From NCBI RefSeq assembly GCF_003428335.1, contig NZ_CP031704.1, positions 5,096,071 to 5,160,070 of the forward strand: a stretch of 64,000 nt of DNA, given 5' to 3'. This DNA comes from Solimonas sp. K1W22B-7 (GTDB lineage: Bacteria > Pseudomonadota > Gammaproteobacteria > Nevskiales > Nevskiaceae). Shown here piece after piece: positions 8,254 through 16,681 of this stretch; positions within the stretch are counted from its first letter, which is position 1; each line of letters opens with the position of its first letter. Both the position numbers and the translations under genes were made by a program. Under the pieces are notes generated by a model. That model did not search any database and was not told the origin of the DNA. It saw nothing but the letters and a program-made list of their open reading frames with translations.

Positions 8254-9693
8254 TCAGTCCGGCCAGGCGCCGTTGGTCACGCGCACCGCGTAGAAGCCGG
8301 TGGTCAGGTCGGTGTACCAGATCTCCTTGCGCTCCGGTACGAACGACGGGCTGGACACTGCCGAGTTGACCGAGCCCGGTCGCGTCGAGACCGGCGCATT
8401 GAAATAGGCCACTTCGCGCGGGTGGTAGGGATCGCGGATGTCGAACACGCGCAGTCCCGAGAGGAGCATGCTGCAGGCGACGATCTTGGGATCGACGCGC
8501 GTCGGCACGTTGCAGTAGTGGCCGGCGTAGCCGCCGACGAACTGCCGCGCACCGGGGTCGTCCGCCACGACGGGACGGTTCTCGGGCTGGTGCACCTCCA
8601 GGCGCAGGTCGGAGATGACCTTGGGTTTCGTCTCGTCGCCGATGTCGATGATGCGCGCCGCACCGACACGGATGCCGTTGCCGGCGGGCAGCTTGCTCTT
8701 GCCGTTGGTGGCGAACTCGTCGACCTCCACCAGGTAGGGGTGGCCCTTGATGGTGATGGGAATCGCGTTCTGTGGAATGGTGATGTTGTCCCACTTCAGG
8801 CGCGAGATCTCGCGGATCTTCGGGAAGGGCTTGCGCGCCTGCACCTCGGAGACGTCGAGGATGATCAGCGCCGGGTAGTCCTGGCCGCCGCCGATGAAGT
8901 CCTCGGGCGTGGTACTGCCGCCGGCGACGTAGGCGCGGTTGCCGTCGGCACTGATCGACAGGCCGTGCGAATAGATCGGGGTGATGGCCAGCGGCAGGGG
9001 CAGCACCGGATTGGAGATATCGACGGCGGTCAGCGTCGGCGCGGCATTCGACGCCGAGTAGAAGGTGCGGCCGTCCGGCGCCATGCCGCTTTCGTGGCCG
9101 AGGACCCCGACCGGCAGCGACGACTTGAGCACAGGGTTCCGGCAATCGGCAGTCAGGTCGTAGAGGTCGACCACACCGGGCCCGAACACGATGTTGCCCA
9201 GCACCGCCGCCAGCAGGCCGCGCTCCTTGCTCAGCACCAGCGACTCGTGCGGCGACAGCATTGCCGGCGTGAGCAGCCGCGCGGTCCTCACCGGCTCGGC
9301 GGGATTGGACATGTCGAGCACGTTCACGCCCAGCTCGCCCGCGAGGACGCTTTCCGGGAACAGGCGCGTGCTGTCGTAGTAGGCGCACTCATGTCCGGCA
9401 GCGTCGACATAGCGCTCCACCTTGAAGCCCGCCACCGAAACGGCCGCGTCGGTCTTGCTGTGCTGCCCGACCAGTTCGGTATTGCAGCTGAAGCCGGCGG
9501 CGGCGCGCCCGCTGTCGTAGTCCTCGCCCGTCACCCGCCCCTGCAGGTCCGTTTCCGGCCGCGATCCCGGCCCGCACACGGCCCTGGGCGTCGCCGACGG
9601 CGCGGCCCCGGTGCCGACCGGAACGCTGGAGTTGCCGCAGGCCGCGACGACGAAAGACAAGGCCACCGCCGTGGCCGACAGGATGCGATGCAT
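8254..9693 (-). CDS. LVIVD-repeat-type outer lipoprotein
   Basis: 479 residues from ATG 9693, which has GGGGAG upstream. The N-terminus MHRILSATAVALSFVVAACG is a lipoprotein signal peptide with lipobox VAAC, so the protein should be exported and lipidated. The mature part is a beta-propeller-like series of repeats with recurring VDIS/VLDMSNPAEPV motifs, such as LTAVDISNPVLPLP, ALIILDVSE and LRVFDIRDPYHPREVAYF, as in LVIVD proteins. It probably binds a ligand or partner at the cell surface; enzymatic function is not apparent. It is divergent from phoD with a 273-bp shared upstream region. Confidence 0.8.
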   Translation of the reverse strand: MHRILSATAVALSFVVAACGNSSVPVGTGAAPSATPRAVCGPGSRPETDLQGRVTGEDYDSGRAAAGFSCNTELVGQHSKTDAAVSVAGFKVERYVDAAGHECAYYDSTRLFPESVLAGELGVNVLDMSNPAEPVRTARLLTPAMLSPHESLVLSKERGLLAAVLGNIVFGPGVVDLYDLTADCRNPVLKSSLPVGVLGHESGMAPDGRTFYSASNAAPTLTAVDISNPVLPLPLAITPIYSHGLSISADGNRAYVAGGSTTPEDFIGGGQDYPALIILDVSEVQARKPFPKIREISRLKWDNITIPQNAIPITIKGHPYLVEVDEFATNGKSKLPAGNGIRVGAARIIDIGDETKPKVISDLRLEVHQPENRPVVADDPGARQFVGGYAGHYCNVPTRVDPKIVACSMLLSGLRVFDIRDPYHPREVAYFNAPVSTRPGSVNSAVSSPSFVPERKEIWYTDLTTGFYAVRVTNGAWPD

Positions 9694-9896
9694 GCGAGTT
9701 CTCCCCGAAACCGCTGGATCTGCTTTCTTGCTGCGGGCCGCGCGCGCAAGGCGGCGGCCCGGGAGCCTCATCGCAAACTAGTCCCGGCCGGAACAGGGGT
9801 CAAAGCAATGCGCGCAGGGACAAGTGATGCCCGCCCCCGCCTTCCTTCCTGGACTTTTCCGGGCTTGGGTCAAATTTACCGATCCCCGGGCCGGCA

Positions 9897-9914
9897 TCGT
9901 CACCGGACTGCCAT
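9897..9914 (+). promoter_or_regulatory. Possible weak Pho box upstream of phoD
   Basis: TCGTCAC-CGGA-CTGCCAT has the 7-4-7 spacing of two PhoB half-sites (consensus CTGTCAT). The second half matches at six of seven positions, the first only partly. It lies 53 bp before the phoD start. The rest of the 273-bp gap between the divergent lipoprotein and phoD genes shows no clear structure. Confidence 0.25.
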
Positions 9915-9966
9915 CTTCGGCTGCAAGAGTTTCTCTCCACCTTCAATCCCGCGCAGGGGTCCTTGC

Positions 9967-11640
9967 ATGCCGCCGTTCACGCGCCGCGCCTTCGTCATCG
10001 CGTCCGGCGCGACCCTGGTCAGCCTCCTCTCCGGCTGCGGTCGCAGCGACGACGACAGCGGCGGCGATGGCGGCAGTCTCGACGCCGCGGACTTCACCCA
10101 TGGCGTCGCCAGCGGCGACCCGCTGCCCGACGCGGTCATGCTGTGGACCCGTGCGCTGCCCGCGGCGGCCGGCGCCACGCGCGCGCGCCTGCGCTACATC
10201 GTCGCGCGCGACCCGGCGCTGACCCAGGTCCTCAGCCGCGGCTTCGTCAGCAGCACGGCCGAGCGCGACTGGACCGTCAAGCTCGACCTGCGCGACCTGG
10301 CCCCCGACACCGCCTACTACTACTGCTTCGAGTCCGCCAGCGGCCGCTCTCCGGTCGGGCGCACGCGCACCACGCCGGACGGCGCCGTCACGCGCCTGCG
10401 GCTCGCCTTCGTCACCTGCTCCAGCTACATCACCGGCTACTTCCACGCCTATCGCCGCGTGGCCGAGCGCAGCGACCTGCACGCCGTCATCCACCTGGGC
10501 GACTACATCTACGAGAACGGCACGCAGGACCGGGTGCGCCCGCACGAGCCGGCGCACGAGTTGCTGGACCTGGCCGACTACCGCCAGCGCTACGCCCAGT
10601 ACCGCGGCGACGAGGACCTGCTGGAACTGCACCGGCAGCATCCCGTCATCTGGATCTGGGACGACCACGAGGTCGCCAACGATGCCTGGAAGGAGGGCGC
10701 CGGCGCGCACGATGAAGCCGCGGAAGGCGCCTACACCGCGCGCCGCGCCGCCGCCATGCAGGCCGCCTTCGAGTGGATGCCGATCCGTGCGCCCGACGCG
10801 GGCGATCCCTCGCGGGTCTGGCGCGGTTTCCGTTTCGGCGACCTGGCCGACCTCAGCCTGATCGACGCGCGCCATTTCGGCCGTGACGAACCGCTGGAAC
10901 CCAACAGCCTGTTCGGCGACGCCGTGCCGGTCTTCACCCAGAGCGGCGACTTCGCCGATGCCTCAAGGCAGATTCTCGGCCCGGCACAGGAGGCCTGGCT
11001 GGCGCAGCGGCTCGCCACCGGCAGCGCGCGCTGGCAGTTGATTGGCAACCAGGTCTACTTCTCCCCGCTGAAACTGCTCGGCGCGCCCCGTGCCCTGGGC
11101 GGCGGCGGGCTTTACCTGTCCAACGACAAGTGGGACGGCTACGACCCGGCGCGTTCGCGCGTCATCGACATGATCCGCGCCCGCAGCCAGGGCAACGTCG
11201 TTATCCTCACCGGCGACGCGCACGAGGCCTACGCCTTCGAGGTCACCGACGACCCCAACGGCCCCGGCTACCAGCCGCTGAGCGGCGCAGGCGCCGTGGC
11301 GGTCGAGTTCGTCGCCACCTCCGTCACCTCGCGCGGCGACCTGCCCGCCGGCAACGGCCCCACCGCACTGTTCGCCCAGCTCTCGGCCAACGCCGAGCAG
11401 CTGCTGCGGCTGACCAATCCGCACCTCAAGTACTACGAGAACACGCTCAACGGCTACCTGCTGCTCGATCTCACGCCGGAGCGCCTGCAAGCCGAGTTCT
11501 GGATCGTGCCGCGAGTCACCGAGCGCAACGACGAGCAGTCGCTGAACCAGGCCTTCAGCGTGGCGAGCGGCAGCAACCGGCTGGCTGCCGTCGCGGACGC
11601 ATCACAGCCCATCGCGAATGGACCGGCCGCGGCACCCTGA
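9967..11640 (+). CDS. phoD: Alkaline phosphatase D (PhoD) family phosphatase
   Basis: 557 residues. The N-terminus MPPFTRRAFVIASGATLVSLLSGC has a twin-arginine and hydrophobic core ending in a possible lipobox (LSGC), so Tat export and perhaps lipidation are likely. A PhoD_N domain follows (about 35-130, FTHGVASGDPLPDAVMLWTR). The metallophosphatase domain holds the metal ligands: HLGDYIYEN (176-184), WDDHE (231-235) and GDAHE (416-420). The family hydrolyses phosphomono- and diesters with Fe/Ca and is typically induced by phosphate starvation. The start was placed at the Tat signal; the frame stays open far upstream but lacks protein-like sequence there. Confidence 0.92.
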   Translation: MPPFTRRAFVIASGATLVSLLSGCGRSDDDSGGDGGSLDAADFTHGVASGDPLPDAVMLWTRALPAAAGATRARLRYIVARDPALTQVLSRGFVSSTAERDWTVKLDLRDLAPDTAYYYCFESASGRSPVGRTRTTPDGAVTRLRLAFVTCSSYITGYFHAYRRVAERSDLHAVIHLGDYIYENGTQDRVRPHEPAHELLDLADYRQRYAQYRGDEDLLELHRQHPVIWIWDDHEVANDAWKEGAGAHDEAAEGAYTARRAAAMQAAFEWMPIRAPDAGDPSRVWRGFRFGDLADLSLIDARHFGRDEPLEPNSLFGDAVPVFTQSGDFADASRQILGPAQEAWLAQRLATGSARWQLIGNQVYFSPLKLLGAPRALGGGGLYLSNDKWDGYDPARSRVIDMIRARSQGNVVILTGDAHEAYAFEVTDDPNGPGYQPLSGAGAVAVEFVATSVTSRGDLPAGNGPTALFAQLSANAEQLLRLTNPHLKYYENTLNGYLLLDLTPERLQAEFWIVPRVTERNDEQSLNQAFSVASGSNRLAAVADASQPIANGPAAAP

Positions 11641-11653
11641 TGGGCGTCGCCAC

Positions 11654-11824
11654 CTACGCGGCATCGTCATTTCCCTTGCGGAAATAGACGATCCCCAGCC
11701 CCAGGATCAGCAAGGGCATGCCGATGGCGACAAAGCCCTGTTCACCGACATGGCGAAGGTTCGCCAGGAACCAGGCGCCTCCGACAACGATGCCGATCAG
11801 GCCGGATGTCTTCTTGCTCCACAT
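11654..11824 (-). CDS. Small two-helix membrane protein
   Basis: 56 residues from the ATG at 11824 (GGGGGA seven bases upstream); a longer start would add 11 residues. MWSKKTSGLIGIVVGGAWF forms the first hydrophobic helix, and GFVAIGMPLLILGLGIVYF the second, followed by the charged tail RKGNDDAA. No named family recognised. The N-in/C-in hairpin topology is predicted from charged ends. It begins the block of small, compositionally different genes that follows phoD. Confidence 0.6.
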   Translation of the reverse strand: MWSKKTSGLIGIVVGGAWFLANLRHVGEQGFVAIGMPLLILGLGIVYFRKGNDDAA

Positions 11825-11863
11825 GTTCGATTCCCCCGACTCCGTAAGGTGGGCCACATCAAC

Positions 11864-12193
11864 CTAGTTGCAGGGCCGCGACGCCTTGTCGGGATATCGC
11901 TGGGACAGGGCCACGATTTCCGGGTAGGTCAGGCCTTTGACCAGCGCATTGACGTCGTTCCTGTGTCCCGTCAGCTTGGCCTGCTCGTTCTCTCCGATCG
12001 AAACCCTGGCGACCGCATTCAGCAGCATGCAATTTTCCTGCGGCGACAGCTGGCGCTGCATTTCGCCCAGGCTCCTCGCAAAGCTCATGTCATCCGTCGT
12101 ATCAAGCCGAACAGGATCGGATGCAGCGCAGGCGGACAGAACCGCTGCAGAGAACAAAATAGGCAATCTATGCACTGAAATCCCCTCGATCAT
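11864..12193 (-). CDS. Small lipoprotein, resembles DUF6694 family
   Basis: 109 residues from ATG 12193. The signal peptide MIEGISVHRLPILFSAAVLSAC ends with lipobox LSAC. The mature part reads LDTTDDMSFARSLGEMQRQ then LSPQENCMLLNAVARV, a pattern I associate with DUF6694 lipoproteins (short helical proteins with an LSPEE motif). Function is unknown. It lies 39 bp upstream of the small membrane gene on the same strand and may share a transcript. Confidence 0.65.
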   Translation of the reverse strand: MIEGISVHRLPILFSAAVLSACAASDPVRLDTTDDMSFARSLGEMQRQLSPQENCMLLNAVARVSIGENEQAKLTGHRNDVNALVKGLTYPEIVALSQRYPDKASRPCN

Positions 12194-12289
12194 TTCTCTT
12201 GTTGCTGGGCTCATAAAGGCTCGAATTCTCAGAATAGTGTCGAGCTTGGCCCCTTTGATACGGTTCTCTACGCTAGGTCCGTAGGACGA

Positions 12290-12733
12290 CTAACCCGTTC
12301 TAGGCGCCTTGTGTTCGGCAACTCCAGGCTTGCACCTTTCGCGAAGCCATAGGATCGAAGCGGCAGCCAGCCCAGGGCCGATGGCCGCGACTGCAAACCA
12401 ATCCACTCCAACCAACGCCAGCGTTGCGGCGGCGCCAAGAAGAAGAACAATGCCGCTCACCAAATCACGGTGAGAAGGTGCTGTCGCATGAGCCGCCCAG
12501 ACGGCAGCCACGGCCATGAAAGCAGGCGTGGTAGTAAACTGGATCATTGTTGACGAGGGGAAGTAGTCATGGAGGCAGCTCCGGCTCACTATCGGTTCGC
12601 CACATGACCTCTCGGCAATCCCCCAGATCGACCAGTAGGCGAGCATCGCCAGCAGCGGCGCCAAGACTGCCACCACCGGCACCATGGCCCATCGGAATTT
12701 ACTGACTGCACTCATTGCTTCTTGCTTCTCCAT
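12290..12733 (-). CDS. Hypothetical four-helix membrane protein
   Basis: 147 residues; a start at 12715 is equally possible. Four hydrophobic stretches are visible: WAMVPVVAVLAPLLAMLAYW, MIQFTTTPAFMAVAAVWAAH, LVSGIVLLLGAAATLALVG and WFAVAAIGPGLAAASILWL. A cysteine pair, ERSCGEPIVSRSCLHDYF, falls in the loop after the first helix and could be disulfide-bonded outside the membrane. I do not recognise a family. Base composition is lower in G+C than in the flanking housekeeping genes. Confidence 0.55.
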   Translation of the reverse strand: MEKQEAMSAVSKFRWAMVPVVAVLAPLLAMLAYWSIWGIAERSCGEPIVSRSCLHDYFPSSTMIQFTTTPAFMAVAAVWAAHATAPSHRDLVSGIVLLLGAAATLALVGVDWFAVAAIGPGLAAASILWLRERCKPGVAEHKAPRTG

Positions 12734-12833
12734 CCGGCTCTGGCTGCATGCAGGTCTGGCCGCCGATGCTCTCTTCGCGAATGGCGGATCAGTGATCCGC
12801 CTGGGCTTTGATGCATTAAAATCTTTTGCCCAT

Positions 12834-15185
12834 TCACTTCTGACATGTACGCGGATGAAGCTTGAACTCAGTCTTTAGTTCTTCAGCTTTCCCCGGGAGG
12901 CCGCTTCGCTCCAGACTCTGGCTCCATGCTTGGAGCAGTGCAACGTCGTCATGGCCTCCCAATGTATGGGCCATTCGGAACTCAGCTCGGGCCAGTGATT
13001 CCCTCCCGAGCGCGGAGTACCCCCTGCCCAGCGCGAAATGAGCATTCCACTGCCTCGAATCCAACTCAATCGCCTTGCGTGCAAGATTGACAGCAGATAC
13101 CGGCTCCTTTCTCCACAGAAAAGCGTCAGCGAGATCCACGTACTCCCCTGAGATATCTTCGGCTGTTACATCCGATTCCTTCCGCGCCTCGTCAGCGGCT
13201 TCCTCGAAGAGATCGACAATACCGGAAGTGCGCGCATGCCCCCTGGTGTAAACGCCGGCAATGATCCGCTCCAGCTCATTCGTGCCGCCACTTCTGAATC
13301 GGAGCAACTGCGCCTGCATGGAAAATTCACTACGCGCTCGATCTGGATCTCCCAAGCGGAGGAATGCACGCCCCATGTCTCTATGGACCATCGAGCGATT
13401 CACTCTGCCATCCGAGTCATGGGCCGCGGCTTCCAGCGCATCAACAGCATCCTGGAAGCATCCGAGCCTCGAGGAAATCTGTCCGGACAGCAGGAACAGG
13501 GAAACATTCTGTGGGTCCTGTCTTCTGCCACTTTGTATAGCCGCAACGGCTTGATCGATACGACCCGCGTTGATTAGCGATAGCGCCCAGCAGGTATGGC
13601 AGACTAGGTTGTCCCGATTCAAGCGAACGGCACGCGAGAAATGGTCTGCGGCTTCAGAGAATCTTCCAAAGCGCTCCAGTGAATTTCCGAGATTCAACTG
13701 CGCCACTCCTGAATCTGGATTTGACGAAGCTGCATTCTGGAACAACACCAAAGCATCTGCTGACTTCCCTTCCTGCATCTTTATCACACCCATGTTATTC
13801 AGGGCCGATGAATAGCTCGGGTCCAACTCCATCGCGCGCCCAAAAAGCGCCTGGGCGTCCTCTACATCTCCATCGACATACTTCAAGGCCCCCAACGCAT
13901 TGGCAGCCACAGCCGATACAGCTGACGCGCTTTCTAGCAACTGATACATGGATTTTTCATCGACGCATTTTCCCTGCGAAAGACACACGTCCGAAATCTC
14001 ATGCTTGCCGAGTTCCGATTGGACTTGAAGATATATGGAAGACAAGCGCGCCAGATGATCTACAGATTCAGCGGATGATCCATTTTTTGCGTTTACGCCC
14101 AGTGATTCCACCGCTTGAAAGTTTCTGCCTTGGGCCAGAAGCACTTGCGAAAGGCGATACGTCACCAAATCCTTGAACATCGGCCGACTCCCAAGTGCGG
14201 CACGGTAATAGGCCTCTGCTTCGGCGTAGGACGACTTCTGGAATGCAATATCACCAAGAATTGTCAAATAGAATGGCTTGTTGCCGCCTTGTGAGTTCAA
14301 GGACGAGAGCTCTTCGATTCTCGCCGTTGTGGCGTCGAAGCTGGGGTCTGTCGTTGCTCTGTCCAGCTGAAACTGGAAGAGAACCATCTCCTGCGGAAGC
14401 AGCTGATTCGCCACCCAGAACGATACTTTTTCGAGCAGATTGTTGGCCGAAGTCGCCGTTATGGATGTGGTGACGTCGAGATCGTCCCTTACTATATGGA
14501 CCCTGGCAAATAATTCCCCCTCCCCCGGCGCGGTGATACTGACGCTCAGGCGATTGGTTTCTCTCTTTAAAAGGTAAGCCGCGTACGAAAGGGCCTCACG
14601 AATGGTCGAATCCAGCCGTGACGTCACCAGGTCAGGAATGGGGCGTGTGTGCTGTATCAGCAACCGTTGCGTCGATGCGGGAAGCTCGGGCAAAACCCTC
14701 AGCTTATTCTCGGACTGAAGTATGTACGCCAGATCGAGAGTGAACGGCTTCTGTGAATGAGCTGAAACCTGAAATCCCTTTATACGGGACACAATCTCCA
14801 ATTCAATGGTTTCCGGCGATGCCCCCTGCTCCGATACGGCCTTTGGGAGCTGTCCCACCTCGACCAGCATGGCATCTGTCGATAGTTCATGGATCACTAC
14901 CGCTGCGACGGCAATGGCGCCGATGATGAACAAGATGCTCAAAGCGATGGAGCGAAAAACCTCCAGCTTCTTCTGAATGGCTTCCAGAAGGCTTTTTTTG
15001 TCTTTGCCTTTGCTCTCCTCAGCTTCGACCACGTCAAGCTTCACCACAACATTTCGATCGCGATTGAATGAGACCCGAAACGGCCCACGTGCGTTTCGCA
15101 TTCTCATGACCATGCTAGGTGCTTTCAGCGGTCTGGAGGAATAAGGAATCCTCGGCGCGCCTGCCGAGGCTGCCATTCGCAGCAT
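12834..15185 (-). CDS. Membrane-anchored tetratricopeptide-repeat protein
   Basis: Up to 783 residues; the ATG at 15113 is an alternative start. A single membrane helix (about 79-102, SIALSILFIIGAIAVAAVVI) follows a basic N-terminus, so most of the protein is probably extracytoplasmic. A non-TPR domain (about 103-280) starts VEVGQLPKAVSEQGASPETI, resembling a recurrent domain of bacterial membrane TPR proteins. At least eight TPR units follow between about 300 and 765, for example SYSSALNNMGVIKMQEGKS and AVAQLNLGN-like helices. It probably scaffolds a protein complex. Codon use is strikingly less G+C-rich than the neighbours, which suggests recent transfer. Confidence 0.8.
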   Translation of the reverse strand: MLRMAASAGAPRIPYSSRPLKAPSMVMRMRNARGPFRVSFNRDRNVVVKLDVVEAEESKGKDKKSLLEAIQKKLEVFRSIALSILFIIGAIAVAAVVIHELSTDAMLVEVGQLPKAVSEQGASPETIELEIVSRIKGFQVSAHSQKPFTLDLAYILQSENKLRVLPELPASTQRLLIQHTRPIPDLVTSRLDSTIREALSYAAYLLKRETNRLSVSITAPGEGELFARVHIVRDDLDVTTSITATSANNLLEKVSFWVANQLLPQEMVLFQFQLDRATTDPSFDATTARIEELSSLNSQGGNKPFYLTILGDIAFQKSSYAEAEAYYRAALGSRPMFKDLVTYRLSQVLLAQGRNFQAVESLGVNAKNGSSAESVDHLARLSSIYLQVQSELGKHEISDVCLSQGKCVDEKSMYQLLESASAVSAVAANALGALKYVDGDVEDAQALFGRAMELDPSYSSALNNMGVIKMQEGKSADALVLFQNAASSNPDSGVAQLNLGNSLERFGRFSEAADHFSRAVRLNRDNLVCHTCWALSLINAGRIDQAVAAIQSGRRQDPQNVSLFLLSGQISSRLGCFQDAVDALEAAAHDSDGRVNRSMVHRDMGRAFLRLGDPDRARSEFSMQAQLLRFRSGGTNELERIIAGVYTRGHARTSGIVDLFEEAADEARKESDVTAEDISGEYVDLADAFLWRKEPVSAVNLARKAIELDSRQWNAHFALGRGYSALGRESLARAEFRMAHTLGGHDDVALLQAWSQSLERSGLPGKAEELKTEFKLHPRTCQK

Positions 15186-15208
15186 GGCCGATTTGGTGGC
15201 TCACGGAC

Positions 15209-16681
15209 TCACTCCCCCGGCAAACTCCGCGTAATCCGCGACGTAAACATCCCATGCAGATCCTGCGGCACGTGATGTCGTAGCTGCGCCTGCGCCAGCG
15301 GCGCGCGTGAGGGTTCGCGGGCGTCCAGGATCATCAGGCGCGAGCGATGCTTCGCCGGGTCGTAGGCCACGGCGAGCAGCCAGCCGTCATCCTCGGCGGC
15401 GCGGGTATGGCGCGGCACGAAGATCGGTTCGCCGACGACGTGGTCGGGCGGCAACTCATGGGTCTGGCTCTTCAGCAGTCCGTGGTCCACCTTCACGACT
15501 GCGGCGCGGCCGTTGGCGAGCTTGGCGGCGTAGTAGCTGAAGTCGGTGACCGTGCCGGTGCGGCGCCGGTCGTGCTGCGGCAGTTCGCCGACGTGCTCGC
15601 AACAGGGCGCGCCGCTGACGCGGCCGTCGGCGCCGATGCGGTAGCGCCACAGCCGCCCGCCGACGGTGCGCGATTCGGTGGTGCGGAATTCGCGCAGGGT
15701 GCCGTTGAGCTGGTCCCAGTCCTCGTCCCAGCGCAGCAGTTCGACGACCGTGTCGGGGCCTTCCTCCCAGGCGTTGTTGATGTGGAAGTGCATCAGCGCC
15801 TCGTGCTCCACCTGGCGCACGCGGCCGCCGTCGCGCGGCACCAGGATGAAGCGCGTGCCCAGCTCACGGCGGAAGTGCATCAGGCGGTCGATGCTGTTCA
15901 GGCCCAGGGCGATGCGCGGCAGGTCGGGGACGATGGGATCGAGCACGAACACCATGTGCCGCGGCGTGAGGCCGAAGTCATGGTTGAACACCAAGCGCGG
16001 GATGCGCAGGCGGTGGAACTGCGTCAGCTGGCCCCAGGGGTCGATGCGGTAGCAGCGGATGCTGGGCCAGGGCAGCAGCTCCATGCCGAAGTTGAACAGC
16101 TCGCCGCTCTCGGGATCGAACTTGGGGTGGGCGGAGAAGGTTCGCGGCCAGGGCAGCTCGCCCTGGAAGTCGTGCTCGCCGAGGGTCTTGAGCGTGTCCG
16201 GGTCCAGCTCGTAGGGGCGGCCGGCTTCCCACAGCATCAGCAGGCGCTCGGGATGCAGCACGACGTTGGTGTTGGCGGCGTTGGCGGGAAAGCGGAAGGC
16301 ATTGGCCAGCGGCCCGCCGGGGCGCTGCGTACCGCCGCCGCGCAGCGTGATGCCGCGGTTCTTCAGGCCTGCAAGGTATTGCGGGGTGCGCACGTAGCGG
16401 TTGCGGTAGCGCAGGCGCCGGCCGGTCAGGGTGTACTCCGACAGCATGCCGTCGCCGTCGAAGACGTGCTGCAGCGGCGCACGCCCAGTGCCGGTCTCCC
16501 ATTGTCCGGGACCGTTGCGGTACAGGGTGCCGATCAGGTCGGGCGGCAGGCGGCCTTCGATCTCGTCGACCTCGTAGTCCTGTTCCTTGAGCATCGGCTC
16601 GAAGATGCGATGCCAGTCGGCGGCGGTCTCGGGGGGACCGCCGCTGCCGTCGCTGTCCTGCCTGCGCGGTGGGTTGATCAC
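15209..16681 (-). CDS. Carotenoid oxygenase family protein
   Basis: 490 residues from GTG 16681. That start overlaps the stop of the upstream FAD gene as GTGA, indicating translational coupling. It has the four histidines that bind the non-haem iron of this beta-propeller family: about His185 (TFSAHPKFD), His234 (VFNHDFGLT), His300 (LMHFHINNAWEE) and His476 (DLHGMF). The early LIGTLYRNGPGQW and FDGDGMLSEYTL signatures are also present. Members cleave double bonds of carotenoids, apocarotenoids or stilbenes with O2, in the cytoplasm or at the membrane face. Coupling with a desaturase-like flavoprotein suggests an isoprenoid substrate. Confidence 0.92.
   Translation of the reverse strand: MINPPRRQDSDGSGGPPETAADWHRIFEPMLKEQDYEVDEIEGRLPPDLIGTLYRNGPGQWETGTGRAPLQHVFDGDGMLSEYTLTGRRLRYRNRYVRTPQYLAGLKNRGITLRGGGTQRPGGPLANAFRFPANAANTNVVLHPERLLMLWEAGRPYELDPDTLKTLGEHDFQGELPWPRTFSAHPKFDPESGELFNFGMELLPWPSIRCYRIDPWGQLTQFHRLRIPRLVFNHDFGLTPRHMVFVLDPIVPDLPRIALGLNSIDRLMHFRRELGTRFILVPRDGGRVRQVEHEALMHFHINNAWEEGPDTVVELLRWDEDWDQLNGTLREFRTTESRTVGGRLWRYRIGADGRVSGAPCCEHVGELPQHDRRRTGTVTDFSYYAAKLANGRAAVVKVDHGLLKSQTHELPPDHVVGEPIFVPRHTRAAEDDGWLLAVAYDPAKHRSRLMILDAREPSRAPLAQAQLRHHVPQDLHGMFTSRITRSLPGE

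Noticed and set aside
12734-12833. Additional small gene between the membrane protein and the TPR gene
   Set aside because: 100 bp with stops in all sensible frames and no ribosome site; treated as intergenic.
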